DNA of 64,000 nt, from NCBI GenBank assembly GCA_017302575.1, contig JAFLDD010000001.1, positions 1,112,629 through 1,176,628 on the forward strand, in the 5' to 3' direction. Positions 36,121-44,543 of this stretch are shown in pieces. Origin of the DNA: Alphaproteobacteria bacterium. GTDB taxonomy: Bacteria; Pseudomonadota; Alphaproteobacteria; Rickettsiales; UBA3002. The notes under the pieces were generated by a model. The model did no database searches and had not been told where the DNA came from. It saw nothing but the letters and a program-made list of their open reading frames with translations. Within the stretch, counting starts at the first letter, position 1, and each line of letters begins with the position of its first letter. The position numbers and the translations under genes are program-made.

Positions 36121-37202
36121 GACAACCTCTCTGCCACGAGTTGTTCAAGCTCCGCCTGCCATGCGGGGCGTGGATTTTTGAGCGTGCCACTCAAGGCCTT
36201 GATGACGGTGTTGAGGTAACGATAATCTTTTGTTTCGTCGAAGGCCTTCAGCAATTGTGCGAGTAGCATGGCTGCTTCTTCGGGCGTTGCAACATCCCCC
36301 GCAGGCTTCGTGCCCTTATACGTTTTATGCAGCGTGCCGACAATCTCTAGCTTGCGCGAGAGCATATCGAGATTGCTCGCGTCGAACAGTACTGGGCGCT
36401 TCAATAATTCGTTCAGTGTCACTGGTGCTGGTAATGTGCAAATCTCGGCGAGCTTACCCTCACGCTGCAACGCTTCGTAACGCGTATGGTCGTCGAGCGT
36501 ATCCACTTCCAGCCAACCATTTTTAATCAGTGCGGGGCGTACGTCGAACCCCGCATCAATCATGCCTTGCAGGAAGCTCGTCATATACATGTTGTCGAAG
36601 TTCTTGGTGTCGTAGGTCGCGTTACGATCAAGCGCATCATAATGCGCAAGGACGCGCGATTGCGCCGCCGCCGAGAATTTCACCAGCCCGATATATTGCG
36701 CTTCGACCTCTTTTAAATCTTTTGGTTTTTTGCCGAGTTCGATGATACGCCCGTTATGCATTTTGAAGGTTTCAACATCGCTTGCGTAATTTTCCATACG
36801 CGCTGACCAGAGCTTCTCCCACCCCAAATCGGCGGTGATGGCAATGTCGGCTTGCGTGCTCAGAACGGTTTCGAGTACGCGAGGTTCATACACAATATCG
36901 CCGTAGCACATGAGTACATCCGCCGCGCCATCAAGCACATGGCGGGCGCGCATGAGCGATTCAACCATGTTGGTGGTGGCATATTCGGCGTTGCGCACCA
37001 CGGGGTAGCCGAGGCCGTAGAGCGCCTCTTCATGATAGCCGCCGACAATCGTGATATCGTGAATGCCTGAGGCACGCAGTACCGAGATTTGGCGCATGAG
37101 CAGCGGCACACCGCAAAGCGGCACCATGCCCTTGGGGGATGATGCGGTGAGTGGCATTAAGCGGCTGCCGAAACCTGCGGCGAGGATGATGGCGCGGGTC
37201 AT
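36117..37202 (-). CDS. Nucleotidyltransferase (candidate CTP:phosphoglutamine cytidylyltransferase)
   Basis: A 361-residue protein. The N-terminal 240 residues are a nucleotidyltransferase with the catalytic loop IILAAGFGSRLMPLTASSPKGMVPL, YGDIVYE (metal-binding Asp), and the block EAQYIGLVKF and WLEVDTLDD typical of LicC/Cj1416-like CTP transferases. A C-terminal helical extension of about 110 residues follows. Together with the glutamine-kinase-like and C26-hydrolase genes it gives the three first enzymes of the Campylobacter phosphoramidate route. The start at 37202 gives an ATGA overlap; an upstream frame extension was rejected. A phosphocholine cytidylyltransferase role is an alternative. 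Confidence 0.8.
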   Translation of the reverse strand: MTRAIILAAGFGSRLMPLTASSPKGMVPLCGVPLLMRQISVLRASGIHDITIVGGYHEEALYGLGYPVVRNAEYATTNMVESLMRARHVLDGAADVLMCYGDIVYEPRVLETVLSTQADIAITADLGWEKLWSARMENYASDVETFKMHNGRIIELGKKPKDLKEVEAQYIGLVKFSAAAQSRVLAHYDALDRNATYDTKNFDNMYMTSFLQGMIDAGFDVRPALIKNGWLEVDTLDDHTRYEALQREGKLAEICTLPAPVTLNELLKRPVLFDASNLDMLSRKLEIVGTLHKTYKGTKPAGDVATPEEAAMLLAQLLKAFDETKDYRYLNTVIKALSGTLKNPRPAWQAELEQLVAERLS

Positions 37203-38245
37203 ACGGCACCTCGCAACAAAGATTGCAAGACAGCGACCGATTTCGCGGCGCACTCACCTTGTGCGGCGAAAAGATAATCCGTCACAGGCTTCGTGGGTGA
37301 TGCGAGGGATTGTTTAATCGCACTGATAATCTGCGCAAGCTCGGGGGCGACGACGGGCCCGAGTTTCTGGCGGTGGGCAATCTCAAGCGGCGTAATACCG
37401 GTTGATTGCCAATTGGGGTTAACGATTTTCAATCCCACATCGACGGACACGACAGGTTTGCTGCGCAATGCTGCGAATTCAAAACCAATGCCCGAATAAT
37501 CACCAACCAGAATATCGGCCGTAAAAATTGCCGCGTCGCCCTCAAAGGGTGATTCAATGGTAATACCGTTTACGGCGCGAAGCGCATCAAGCACGGGCGC
37601 TTTATCAAGGAAGAAAAGTGGGTGCGGGCGCACGGTGACTGCATAACCTTCCGCTACACATGCCTCGGCAAGTGCAACGCCGCAACGGTCGAGCAGATTA
37701 TCCTGCCCCCAGCTTGGTGCAATCAGCACATGCGGTTTAGAATGTTTGCTGCGCGGTTGCTGCAGCATTTTTTCATGCAGCACGTCGAGCTTACCATAGC
37801 CAACAGCATGGGCAGGCTTTGGCGTTTTGTTGATGGCGTTCCACTCCGCTACATGGTGCGCGCCTGCGGCGAGCAGCACATCGTACCCATCAAACGCATC
37901 GTCTGGATAAATCATATGCAGGCTGACAATCGAATGCGGCATATGCACGAAGTATTTTGCACGCGTGGGAAATATGTTGCGCTCCAGACCGCTGGATGCG
38001 GTCACGGCAATTTCTGTAGGGACTTTGGCGGCAGCAGCGAAGCTGGTACTCTGCGCTTTAATGCCCGCTTTTTTGTAAAGCGCGAGCGCCTCAGCACCCA
38101 CACCCTTGCTGCAATCGCCAACGATGGCGACTTCTACCGATAATCCCGCTTTGTGGCAGGCGAGCGCGGTAGAGCGCGTCCAGACTTCATCGACGGGTGA
38201 AGAGCTTAAAAATACGAGCTGACGCTGTGCGCGCCTAAACCACAT
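37199..38245 (-). CDS. CDP-glycerol glycerophosphotransferase-like transferase
   Basis: A 348-residue protein of the TagB/TagF type. The C-terminal half shows VLIAPSWGQDNLL, TVRPHPLFF and the family hallmark DILVGDYSGIGFEFAALRSKPVVSVD. Family members move a phospho-polyol from a CDP-linked donor to a glycan or teichoic acid chain, at the inner membrane surface. There is no CDP-glycerol synthesis gene in this window, but the neighbouring genes predict a CDP-linked phosphoramidate, so this protein is a candidate transferase for that group (inference). It starts on the stop of the upstream methyltransferase gene (TAATG). Confidence 0.75.
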   Translation of the reverse strand: MWFRRAQRQLVFLSSSPVDEVWTRSTALACHKAGLSVEVAIVGDCSKGVGAEALALYKKAGIKAQSTSFAAAAKVPTEIAVTASSGLERNIFPTRAKYFVHMPHSIVSLHMIYPDDAFDGYDVLLAAGAHHVAEWNAINKTPKPAHAVGYGKLDVLHEKMLQQPRSKHSKPHVLIAPSWGQDNLLDRCGVALAEACVAEGYAVTVRPHPLFFLDKAPVLDALRAVNGITIESPFEGDAAIFTADILVGDYSGIGFEFAALRSKPVVSVDVGLKIVNPNWQSTGITPLEIAHRQKLGPVVAPELAQIISAIKQSLASPTKPVTDYLFAAQGECAAKSVAVLQSLLRGAV

Positions 38246-39135
38246 TACGCAGCCAGCCTAAAGACAAGTGTTGAGCGGCGGCGGTCACGCGCAGGCAGCG
38301 CGAATGGTCGGTTACGACCCATTTTCTTCACGGCACGCTTTTCATACATGCGGTACACAAGACCCCAATGCCACAGCAAATCGTGGTCATAGACATAGAG
38401 GCTATTGTCGGTTTCATCGGCACGATAGGTGAGCGTGAAGCCCGCTTTGGTAAACGCATCAATAATCGTTTCTGGCTGGCGGAGAATGAAATAACTGAAC
38501 TCATCAAGTTGCGTGCGCAGCATAACACCAAGGGTTGGCACCACCGAATGATTGATGAGGATATGGCCGCCCGCATTGAGCGTGTTTTTCATATCGTTCG
38601 CGAACTTGTTCAAGTCCTTCGCGAACATAATGCAAGCGCGTGCGAATACGATATCGTATTTACGCTTAGCGAGGCTCGCCAAATCATGTGTGTTCAAATC
38701 ATATTCAAACACATTCTCGAAGCCGTGTTCTTTCGCCGCATATTCAACAGTTTTCTTGTTGAATTCGGTAAGCGTAATTTTCGCACCGAGTTTTTCAACC
38801 TGCTTGATGAAGTGGCCATTGCCGCCCGAAATATCGATGAGGGTTTTGCCCGAAACATCCAAGCCCGATGGCTTCAAGTAATCACGAATGAATTCCTGAC
38901 CCTCGCCCGCTGCCCAATTGATATGGGTGTTGTCGATGAAGTAATCATACATTTTTTCGTCATTGAGCGTGTTGCTCTTTTTCAAATCTGCGTAGGGCAG
39001 GAAGCCAAGAGAGTAGCATGATTTTTGTTCGCTAATCGCCGTGCCGCATTTCAGGCAGGTGTGCCAATGGCGCTTGTAGGTATCGAGCGTGAGAAATTCG
39101 TTTGAACCGCAGCTTGGGCAATTTCTGGTCGTCAT
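38245..39135 (-). CDS. Zinc-ribbon SAM-dependent methyltransferase
   Basis: A 296-residue protein with an N-terminal zinc ribbon (CPSC at about 6-9 and CLKC at about 27-30) followed by a class I methyltransferase domain: LIDISGGNGHFIKQVEKLGA, FEYDLNTHD, YDIVFARACIMF and LNAGGHILINHSVVP. The arrangement resembles sugar C-methyltransferases and related glycan methyltransferases that carry a zinc site. The C-terminus is basic. The next gene upstream (another methyltransferase) ends two bases before its start. Confidence 0.78.
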   Translation of the reverse strand: MTTRNCPSCGSNEFLTLDTYKRHWHTCLKCGTAISEQKSCYSLGFLPYADLKKSNTLNDEKMYDYFIDNTHINWAAGEGQEFIRDYLKPSGLDVSGKTLIDISGGNGHFIKQVEKLGAKITLTEFNKKTVEYAAKEHGFENVFEYDLNTHDLASLAKRKYDIVFARACIMFAKDLNKFANDMKNTLNAGGHILINHSVVPTLGVMLRTQLDEFSYFILRQPETIIDAFTKAGFTLTYRADETDNSLYVYDHDLLWHWGLVYRMYEKRAVKKMGRNRPFALPARDRRRSTLVFRLAA

Positions 39136-39137
39136 GT

Positions 39138-39953
39138 CTAGTTCTTCCTGAAGAGATAAAGGTGGCGGGTACCGCGATCGGTATCGCGTTTGGATTCAAG
39201 GGTGAAGAGATCACCAAAAGTTTCAATCGCTGCATAGAACTCTGCATTGCCGACATCGGCCGAGTGCGTTTCAAACAACAAGCGGCCACCCTGCTCTAGA
39301 TAGCCAGCGCAGCGTTCGAAATGTTCGCGCAGGGGTACGCGGTAGTTTTCGTCGTCTGTCCAATGCGTCGCGAAGGAGAATACGATGCTGTAGGGCTTCT
39401 CGAGTTTGAAATCCTGAATCTTGGTGGCGTGGAGTTTTACGCGATCACTGATGCGCAGATAGTTCGCGCATTCATTGCCGATTTCGATCATGTATGGGTT
39501 GATGTCGATGCCCTCAGCGTAGCAGCCCGTGCGGAATGATGTATAGAGCGCAACAAAGCCGCAATTCGTGCCAAGGTCGAACACGCGGTCATTGGCGGTG
39601 ACGAGCTTGCCCAGTTCATAGGCATCAAAACGCTCTTCGGTGGAGCGTTCGCCGTAAATGCCCAAAATAGCGAGTGCTTGGTAAGGGTAGCCATAGAAGT
39701 AATAATATTTACCGTAGTCGACACGCTGACGTGCCAGAATATCCCGCACTTTGGCGTGAAGTTTGGGCAAGTCATGCACAAACCAGTCCGACGCTTCGTG
39801 CGTGACATGGTGGTTCATAAAACGCACCAGATTGCGTGAGGCAATATTCAGTGCGTAACCCGCACGGTTTAATAACGCGCCTACCGCCGCGCAACGCTGA
39901 CGATAATGCGGTTTTAGCAGAATCTGCTTTTTAGCGTATTCGGTAAACATCAT
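39138..39953 (-). CDS. Class I SAM-dependent methyltransferase
   Basis: A 271-residue protein with a family-unassigned N-terminal helical part and a Rossmann domain: DRVFDLGTNCGFVALYTSF (SAM loop), GIDINPYMIEIG (acidic motif), YSIVFSFATHWTDDENY and YLEQGGRLLFETHSADVG. The His-x-Asp-x-Gly ending suggests a sugar or small-molecule methyltransferase. It follows the wzt gene by six bases. Two successive methyltransferase genes close to the phosphoramidate genes could include the O-methylating step seen in Campylobacter, but no specific motif proves that. Confidence 0.75.
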   Translation of the reverse strand: MMFTEYAKKQILLKPHYRQRCAAVGALLNRAGYALNIASRNLVRFMNHHVTHEASDWFVHDLPKLHAKVRDILARQRVDYGKYYYFYGYPYQALAILGIYGERSTEERFDAYELGKLVTANDRVFDLGTNCGFVALYTSFRTGCYAEGIDINPYMIEIGNECANYLRISDRVKLHATKIQDFKLEKPYSIVFSFATHWTDDENYRVPLREHFERCAGYLEQGGRLLFETHSADVGNAEFYAAIETFGDLFTLESKRDTDRGTRHLYLFRKN

Positions 39954-39959
39954 AGGTCC

Positions 39960-41261
39960 TTACGAAATTCGGAGCCTATATATCGGCTGAAACCCCTCAT
40001 GTCTATGAAATGTCGAGGGTTTTACTGTAATTTTGAACGACCTGTAGAGCACATCAAGGCGGATCTGGCTTTCCAGCGTCGTCGCCAAGCAGGCCTGCGC
40101 GTCTTTCAGGCTGATGGTGACGAAATAATCCCCCGCCGCAAGCCCAATATGGGCGCGGGTTACGGTGACTTCGTGGGTCAAAGCATCACCAAACTGCACG
40201 TTGTCGTCGTAGTTCTCCATCACGCCGGTGCGTTTGCCGTATGCGTCCCAAAACGTTAACAGGTAGCGCAGGCTGTAATTGCCGGGCTTTTGCGCACGAA
40301 GCGCAATGCGGAAACTAAGCGCGTCGCTTTCACTGAGTTCAAGCGCATTCGTGCCCTGCCCGTTGAGCCACACGCCAGTCATCAACACATCGCCACGCCC
40401 TGGCCAACGAATGACCTGCTGCCCGCTATCTTCCAGCACTTCGTCGCCCATATTGGCTGCGACATTCTCGATAGTAACGCTTTTATCATCTACATCGTCG
40501 GTCTGCCAGCTTAGGCGCTCGAGAAACCCTTCATAGCGTTTGGTGACTTCCAGCGTTGGCCCGTCCATCACGACTTTGCCGCGCTCAATCCACACGGCGC
40601 GCTCACAGTAGCGGTTAATCTGGTCGAGCGAATGCGACACCAGCAGCAATGTGGTGCCATCTGCGCAAAGCTGTTCCATGCGGCGGGCGATTTTCTCCGA
40701 CCAGTAAATATCGCCTGCGCCGAGCACTTCGTCGATAACAACGATATCGGCGGTTTGTGACGTGGCGACTGCGAATTCGGCGCGAATGCGCATACCGAGC
40801 GAGAGGTTTTTGACTGGCTGGTGAAAATAGTCGCCAAGCTCAACGAAATCTTCAATTTCCCAGAGTTTTTTGACCATATCGGCGTCACTCAATTCCAGAT
40901 AACTCAAGTGCTGGCGTGCGTTTTCTTCGACCGTTTGTTCGAAGGAAAAACTTACCGAACCCGGCAGCAGGCAATAGACATTGCCATCAATGGTGAAGCG
41001 GCCTTCGGTTGGGGTAAAATCGCCCGCGATGAGTTTAAGTAGCGTGGATTTGCCCGCACCATTTCGACCAATCACACCAATACGCTCACCGCGCGCAATC
41101 GTCAAATTTACATTGCTCAGCGCGGCAACACTATGCGTACCTTTGGGGATGCGCGTGGTGCCATTTTTAATAACGCCGAACAGATATTTCACCGCTTGCC
41201 ACGGATGGCTGAATACAGGGTAATGCTTGCTCACCCCCTCAATTGCGATGGCGGTAGTCAT
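39960..41261 (-). CDS. wzt: ABC-2 polysaccharide exporter ATPase, Wzt-like (copy 1)
   Basis: A 433-residue ATPase subunit for polysaccharide export. Walker A GRNGAGKST, signature LSLGM, Walker B IVVIDEVLGAGD and SHSLDQ are intact. The domain after about residue 260 (VLMTGVWLNGQGTNALELSESDALSFRIALRA, NVQFGDALTHEVTV) is a Wzt C-terminal carbohydrate-binding beta-sandwich that recognises the chain terminus. It begins at the stop of the permease gene (TAATG), so it is the natural partner of that permease. Confidence 0.92.
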   Translation of the reverse strand: MTTAIAIEGVSKHYPVFSHPWQAVKYLFGVIKNGTTRIPKGTHSVAALSNVNLTIARGERIGVIGRNGAGKSTLLKLIAGDFTPTEGRFTIDGNVYCLLPGSVSFSFEQTVEENARQHLSYLELSDADMVKKLWEIEDFVELGDYFHQPVKNLSLGMRIRAEFAVATSQTADIVVIDEVLGAGDIYWSEKIARRMEQLCADGTTLLLVSHSLDQINRYCERAVWIERGKVVMDGPTLEVTKRYEGFLERLSWQTDDVDDKSVTIENVAANMGDEVLEDSGQQVIRWPGRGDVLMTGVWLNGQGTNALELSESDALSFRIALRAQKPGNYSLRYLLTFWDAYGKRTGVMENYDDNVQFGDALTHEVTVTRAHIGLAAGDYFVTISLKDAQACLATTLESQIRLDVLYRSFKITVKPSTFHRHEGFQPIYRLRIS

Positions 41262-42043
41262 TAGAGCAAATCCAACATCGCCATGCGAGCACGCTTGAAG
41301 AGCGCCACACCAATCAGCAGCATAGCAACCGAAAGCCCCGTACCCAGCACGATTTCAATGAGCGGCGGCAAGGTATTCATGAGAATCAGATGCTGATTCG
41401 CCGAAACGAAATAATAAAGCGGGTTGAGATAAAGTAGCGGCTTAATCGAGTTAGGCACCATGTCTGGCGTATAGGCGATAGGGGTTACGACCAACATTGC
41501 AATCACCAGATATTGGATGATGAAGCTCACGTCGCGCATCACGAGGCCGAGCAGCGAAAGCAAGCAGCCAAGCCCGATAGAAAACATAAGCTGTACGATT
41601 GCCACGACAGGCAAGAGCAGCAAGTGCCAGCTTGGCTTGGAGAATGCGATGTCGCCAATCACGACGAATAATGTCGCAGGTAGTAGCACAATGTAGGAGA
41701 CCATTACCGCTTTGGTGGGAATGAATTCAGCAGGGAAATTGCTGAACACCAGCTTGGCTTCTTTTTGCAGCGCATTGGTGGAAGTCGCCATGGCTTGCGA
41801 GAACGCAAGGAACAGCACGAGGCCAGAAAATACGTTGAGAACGTATTCAGCGCGCGAGAAATGCGGCACGCGAATATCGAAGATGACCGAATAAATGACT
41901 GCATAAAGCGAGAGCAGCAAAAATGGACCAAGGATAATCCAGAACATACCGAGCACGGTGCCTGCATGTTGCGCCCGCGCTTCAACTTTCACCGAGCGCA
42001 GCAGCAAACTGAATTGCGAAATAAAACTATCGAGTATCTTCAT
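41261..42043 (-). CDS. wzm: ABC-2 polysaccharide exporter permease, Wzm-like
   Basis: A 260-residue integral membrane protein with six predicted helices; the first amphipathic segment and GMFWIILGPFLLLSLYAVIYSVIF match ABC-2 type exporters of O-antigen, capsule or teichoic acid. LVMRDVSFIIQYLVIAMLVVTPIAY and LLYLNPLYYFVSANQ are the conserved C-terminal landmarks. The ATG at 42043 is one base after the upstream stop (TAATATG); an upstream GTG in the same frame was rejected because it lies inside that gene. Confidence 0.93.
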   Translation of the reverse strand: MKILDSFISQFSLLLRSVKVEARAQHAGTVLGMFWIILGPFLLLSLYAVIYSVIFDIRVPHFSRAEYVLNVFSGLVLFLAFSQAMATSTNALQKEAKLVFSNFPAEFIPTKAVMVSYIVLLPATLFVVIGDIAFSKPSWHLLLLPVVAIVQLMFSIGLGCLLSLLGLVMRDVSFIIQYLVIAMLVVTPIAYTPDMVPNSIKPLLYLNPLYYFVSANQHLILMNTLPPLIEIVLGTGLSVAMLLIGVALFKRARMAMLDLL

Positions 42044-42044
42044 A

Positions 42045-43166
42045 TTAGGTACCACCACGCGCGAAACGTCTGATCATGAGCGTTATAGGATTGTTCATAT
42101 CGAACATCCAAGCGTTATTCGCAAAATCACGGTGTCGCGCTTTGGGCTGCGCCATCAATGCATCGAATTCAGCACGGGTAAAACCCAGTTTCTTGCAGAT
42201 ATACTCGATGTCGGATTCCAGTTCCTGTGGCTCATAGAGCGGCTTTTTAAGCGCTTCGAGCGCCTCATCACGCGTCATCGCTCCACTCACGATGAGGCTC
42301 GAAAGATGTGCCTTGCGTTTGTCGAAGCCCCAGCGCGTGGGTAAAATATATTCTTGGAAAAAGCGCGTAAAGCGCGACTCACCATGCTTGCGCGCATAGC
42401 GGCGATACCCATACTCAGCCTCGAGTTTCGCAATGGCAGCGTCTTTGTCGTATTTCAGATAATTAAGTAGCGGCACAAACCGCACCTTGCGAATAAAAAT
42501 CGCTGTGAGCAGCTCAAGCGGCGAAAGGAATGGGTAGTGCTTCAGCTTTACCGTGCCAAAGCGTTTATGAATCGCCCGCACGCTTTTACCGTCGCGCTTA
42601 TCATGCACCCATGCGGTGGGGAGGATAGATTCAGTACGCACATTCGTACCCGCCAGAATCGTAGGCACACCGTGTTTGGCGGCTGTCTTATATAATGTCG
42701 CAATAATCGCATGGTCGGCGACGCACTCAATATCCACCACGCCCGCTTTTAGATAGGCGCGCTGCATGTCGCGAATTTCGTCCCACTGCAAAACATTGGT
42801 AACGAGATCAATATTCAAGCGCTTAAGCAGTTCGGCAATGTTGCTCACGGCGAGGTCGGAATTCCACCCATTATCCACATGCACGGCAAGCGGGCGTAAC
42901 CCCAGCTTTATGGCCTCCACCGCCAGTACGGACGAGTCCGCTCCACCAGAAATGCCTAGTAAAACGTCGTAACGCTTGCCTTTGCCGCGCTGTTTCACCC
43001 ATTCGACGCATTCTTTAAGCCTCGCGTCGGCCTCAGCATCAGGCGGGACATCCTTGGCCAGCCTAGCACTGGCGGCGATGCAGTGGTTACAACCCTCCGC
43101 CCCGAAGAACACGATGTTCGGGTCGGTGGTGTCCATCACACAGCGCTGGCAGATTGTCTGAGCCAC
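42045..43166 (-). CDS. N-acetyl sugar amidotransferase, WbpG-like (second copy)
   Basis: Head gene of the minus-strand operon, 373 residues. Like the copy at 23878 it has paired CxxC motifs (CQRC and CNHC), the PP-loop GISGGADSS, HVDNGWNSDLAV and GTNVRTESILP. The GTG at 43166 was chosen as start: AAGGA lies eight bases upstream and the protein then begins just before the first CxxC, as in the homologue; the frame is open 13 codons further into the divergent promoter region. Two paralogues with only one HisH/HisF set suggest two different amidinated sugars or positions. Confidence 0.87.
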   Translation of the reverse strand: MAQTICQRCVMDTTDPNIVFFGAEGCNHCIAASARLAKDVPPDAEADARLKECVEWVKQRGKGKRYDVLLGISGGADSSVLAVEAIKLGLRPLAVHVDNGWNSDLAVSNIAELLKRLNIDLVTNVLQWDEIRDMQRAYLKAGVVDIECVADHAIIATLYKTAAKHGVPTILAGTNVRTESILPTAWVHDKRDGKSVRAIHKRFGTVKLKHYPFLSPLELLTAIFIRKVRFVPLLNYLKYDKDAAIAKLEAEYGYRRYARKHGESRFTRFFQEYILPTRWGFDKRKAHLSSLIVSGAMTRDEALEALKKPLYEPQELESDIEYICKKLGFTRAEFDALMAQPKARHRDFANNAWMFDMNNPITLMIRRFARGGT

Positions 43167-43184
43167 TCTAAGCTTCCTTATTTC

Positions 43185-43213
43185 TTGACAAAACAGGGTC
43201 TTCACCCTACTCC
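43185..43213 (+). promoter_or_regulatory. Candidate promoter of the wbpA-wbpE transcript
   Basis: In the short gap between the divergent operons, an exact TTGACA (43185-43190) is followed after 17 bp by TACTCC. The -35 is perfect but the -10 is poor. It would place transcription about 15 bp before the wbpA start codon. Confidence 0.35.
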
Positions 43214-43234
43214 GCTTTGACGCGAGAAGTAACT

Positions 43235-44539
43235 ATGAAAAACAGTTTAATCAAGAAGTTCCAAGACAAATCCGCCACGATTGGTATCGTCGGCCTAGGC
43301 TATGTTGGCCTGCCCCTGCTTATCCGTTACGCGGAAGTGGGATATAAAGTGCTGGGTTTTGACATCGACCAGAGCAAAGTTGACGCGATTAATGCTGGCA
43401 AAAGCTACATTCAGCACATTAAGGGCGAGGCAATTGGCGCTGCTGTGAAGAACGGCTCATCCGCCACCGCCGATTTTAGCCGCGCCAAGGAAGTGGATGC
43501 ACTCATTCTGTGTGTTCCTACGCCACTTACTAAATATCGCGAACCAGATATGAGCTATGTGATTAACACCACGGACTCGCTGGTGCCGCATTTGCGCGCT
43601 GGGCAGATTTTCTCGCTCGAAAGCACCACCTACCCCGGCACGACGGACGAAGAATTGCTGCCACGCGTTGAATCCACAGGTCTTAAGGTTGGTAAAGATA
43701 TTTTCCTCGTCTTCTCGCCAGAGCGTGAGGACCCAGGCAATCCAAAATTCAGCACGCGTTCGATTCCGAAAGTGTGCGGCGGCCACACACCAGACTGTCT
43801 GGAAGTTGGCTTGGCGCTTTATGGACAAGTGATTGATAAAGTCGTGCCGATGAGCTCGACCCGCGCTGCAGAGCTTTGCAAATTGCTCGAGAATATTCAC
43901 CGCGCCGTGAATATCGGCCTCGTGAATGAAATGAAAATCGTTGCCGACAAAATGGGTATCGACATTCACGAAGTGATTCGTGCAGCCGCGACCAAGCCGT
44001 TCGGGTTTGTACCCTATTATCCTGGCCCTGGCCTTGGTGGTCACTGCATTCCGATCGACCCATTTTATCTCACGTGGAAAGCCCGCGAATATGGCGTGCA
44101 TACGCGCTTCATTGAGCTGGCGGGGGATGTGAATTCGTCGATGCCTGATTATGTGGTGTCGAAACTCGTGCACGGCTTAAATGAACAGAAAAAATCGGTG
44201 CGCGGCAGTAACGTGCTGGTACTCGGTATTGCTTATAAAAAGAATGTCGACGACATGCGCGAGTCACCCTCGGTCATTCTGATGGAGAAGTTGCGCGATC
44301 TGGGTGCTGAGGTTGCTTATAGTGACCCACATATTCCAAGCTTCCCAAAAATGCGCGAACACTCGTTTAATTTGAAAAGCGTTGAACTGAACGAGAAGAA
44401 TCTAGGCGCCTATGATTGCGTGCTACTCACCACCGATCATGACGCGTTTGATTACGCGTTCATCGAGAAGCACGCTAAGCTCATTGTCGATACGCGTGGG
44501 CGCTATAACGAACCTAAACCTCATATCGTGAAGTCATAA
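43235..44539 (+). CDS. wbpA: UDP-N-acetylglucosamine 6-dehydrogenase
   Basis: Oxidises UDP-GlcNAc to UDP-GlcNAcA with two NAD+, the first step of UDP-2,3-diacetamido-uronic acid synthesis. The 434 residues show the NAD loop [13 protein letters not shown] (about 16-28), the central [10 protein letters not shown] block and the catalytic cysteine in [18 protein letters not shown], then [18 protein letters not shown]. The ATG at 43235 follows GAGAAG; a TTG at 43217 was not used. Members of this family also oxidise other UDP-HexNAc; the four following genes make the WbpA role most likely. Confidence 0.9.
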   Translation: MKNSLIKKFQDKSATIGIVGLGYVGLPLLIRYAEVGYKVLGFDIDQSKVDAINAGKSYIQHIKGEAIGAAVKNGSSATADFSRAKEVDALILCVPTPLTKYREPDMSYVINTTDSLVPHLRAGQIFSLESTTYPGTTDEELLPRVESTGLKVGKDIFLVFSPEREDPGNPKFSTRSIPKVCGGHTPDCLEVGLALYGQVIDKVVPMSSTRAAELCKLLENIHRAVNIGLVNEMKIVADKMGIDIHEVIRAAATKPFGFVPYYPGPGLGGHCIPIDPFYLTWKAREYGVHTRFIELAGDVNSSMPDYVVSKLVHGLNEQKKSVRGSNVLVLGIAYKKNVDDMRESPSVILMEKLRDLGAEVAYSDPHIPSFPKMREHSFNLKSVELNEKNLGAYDCVLLTTDHDAFDYAFIEKHAKLIVDTRGRYNEPKPHIVKS

Positions 44540-44543
44540 CGTC

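Noticed and set aside
38368-39021. 217-codon plus-strand open frame inside the zinc-ribbon methyltransferase gene
   Set aside because: Antisense shadow of a gene with clear SAM motifs and overlap to its neighbours.
43457-44173. 238-codon open frame antisense to wbpA
   Set aside because: Complete overlap with a conserved dehydrogenase; its His/Asn-rich translation is typical of an antisense shadow.
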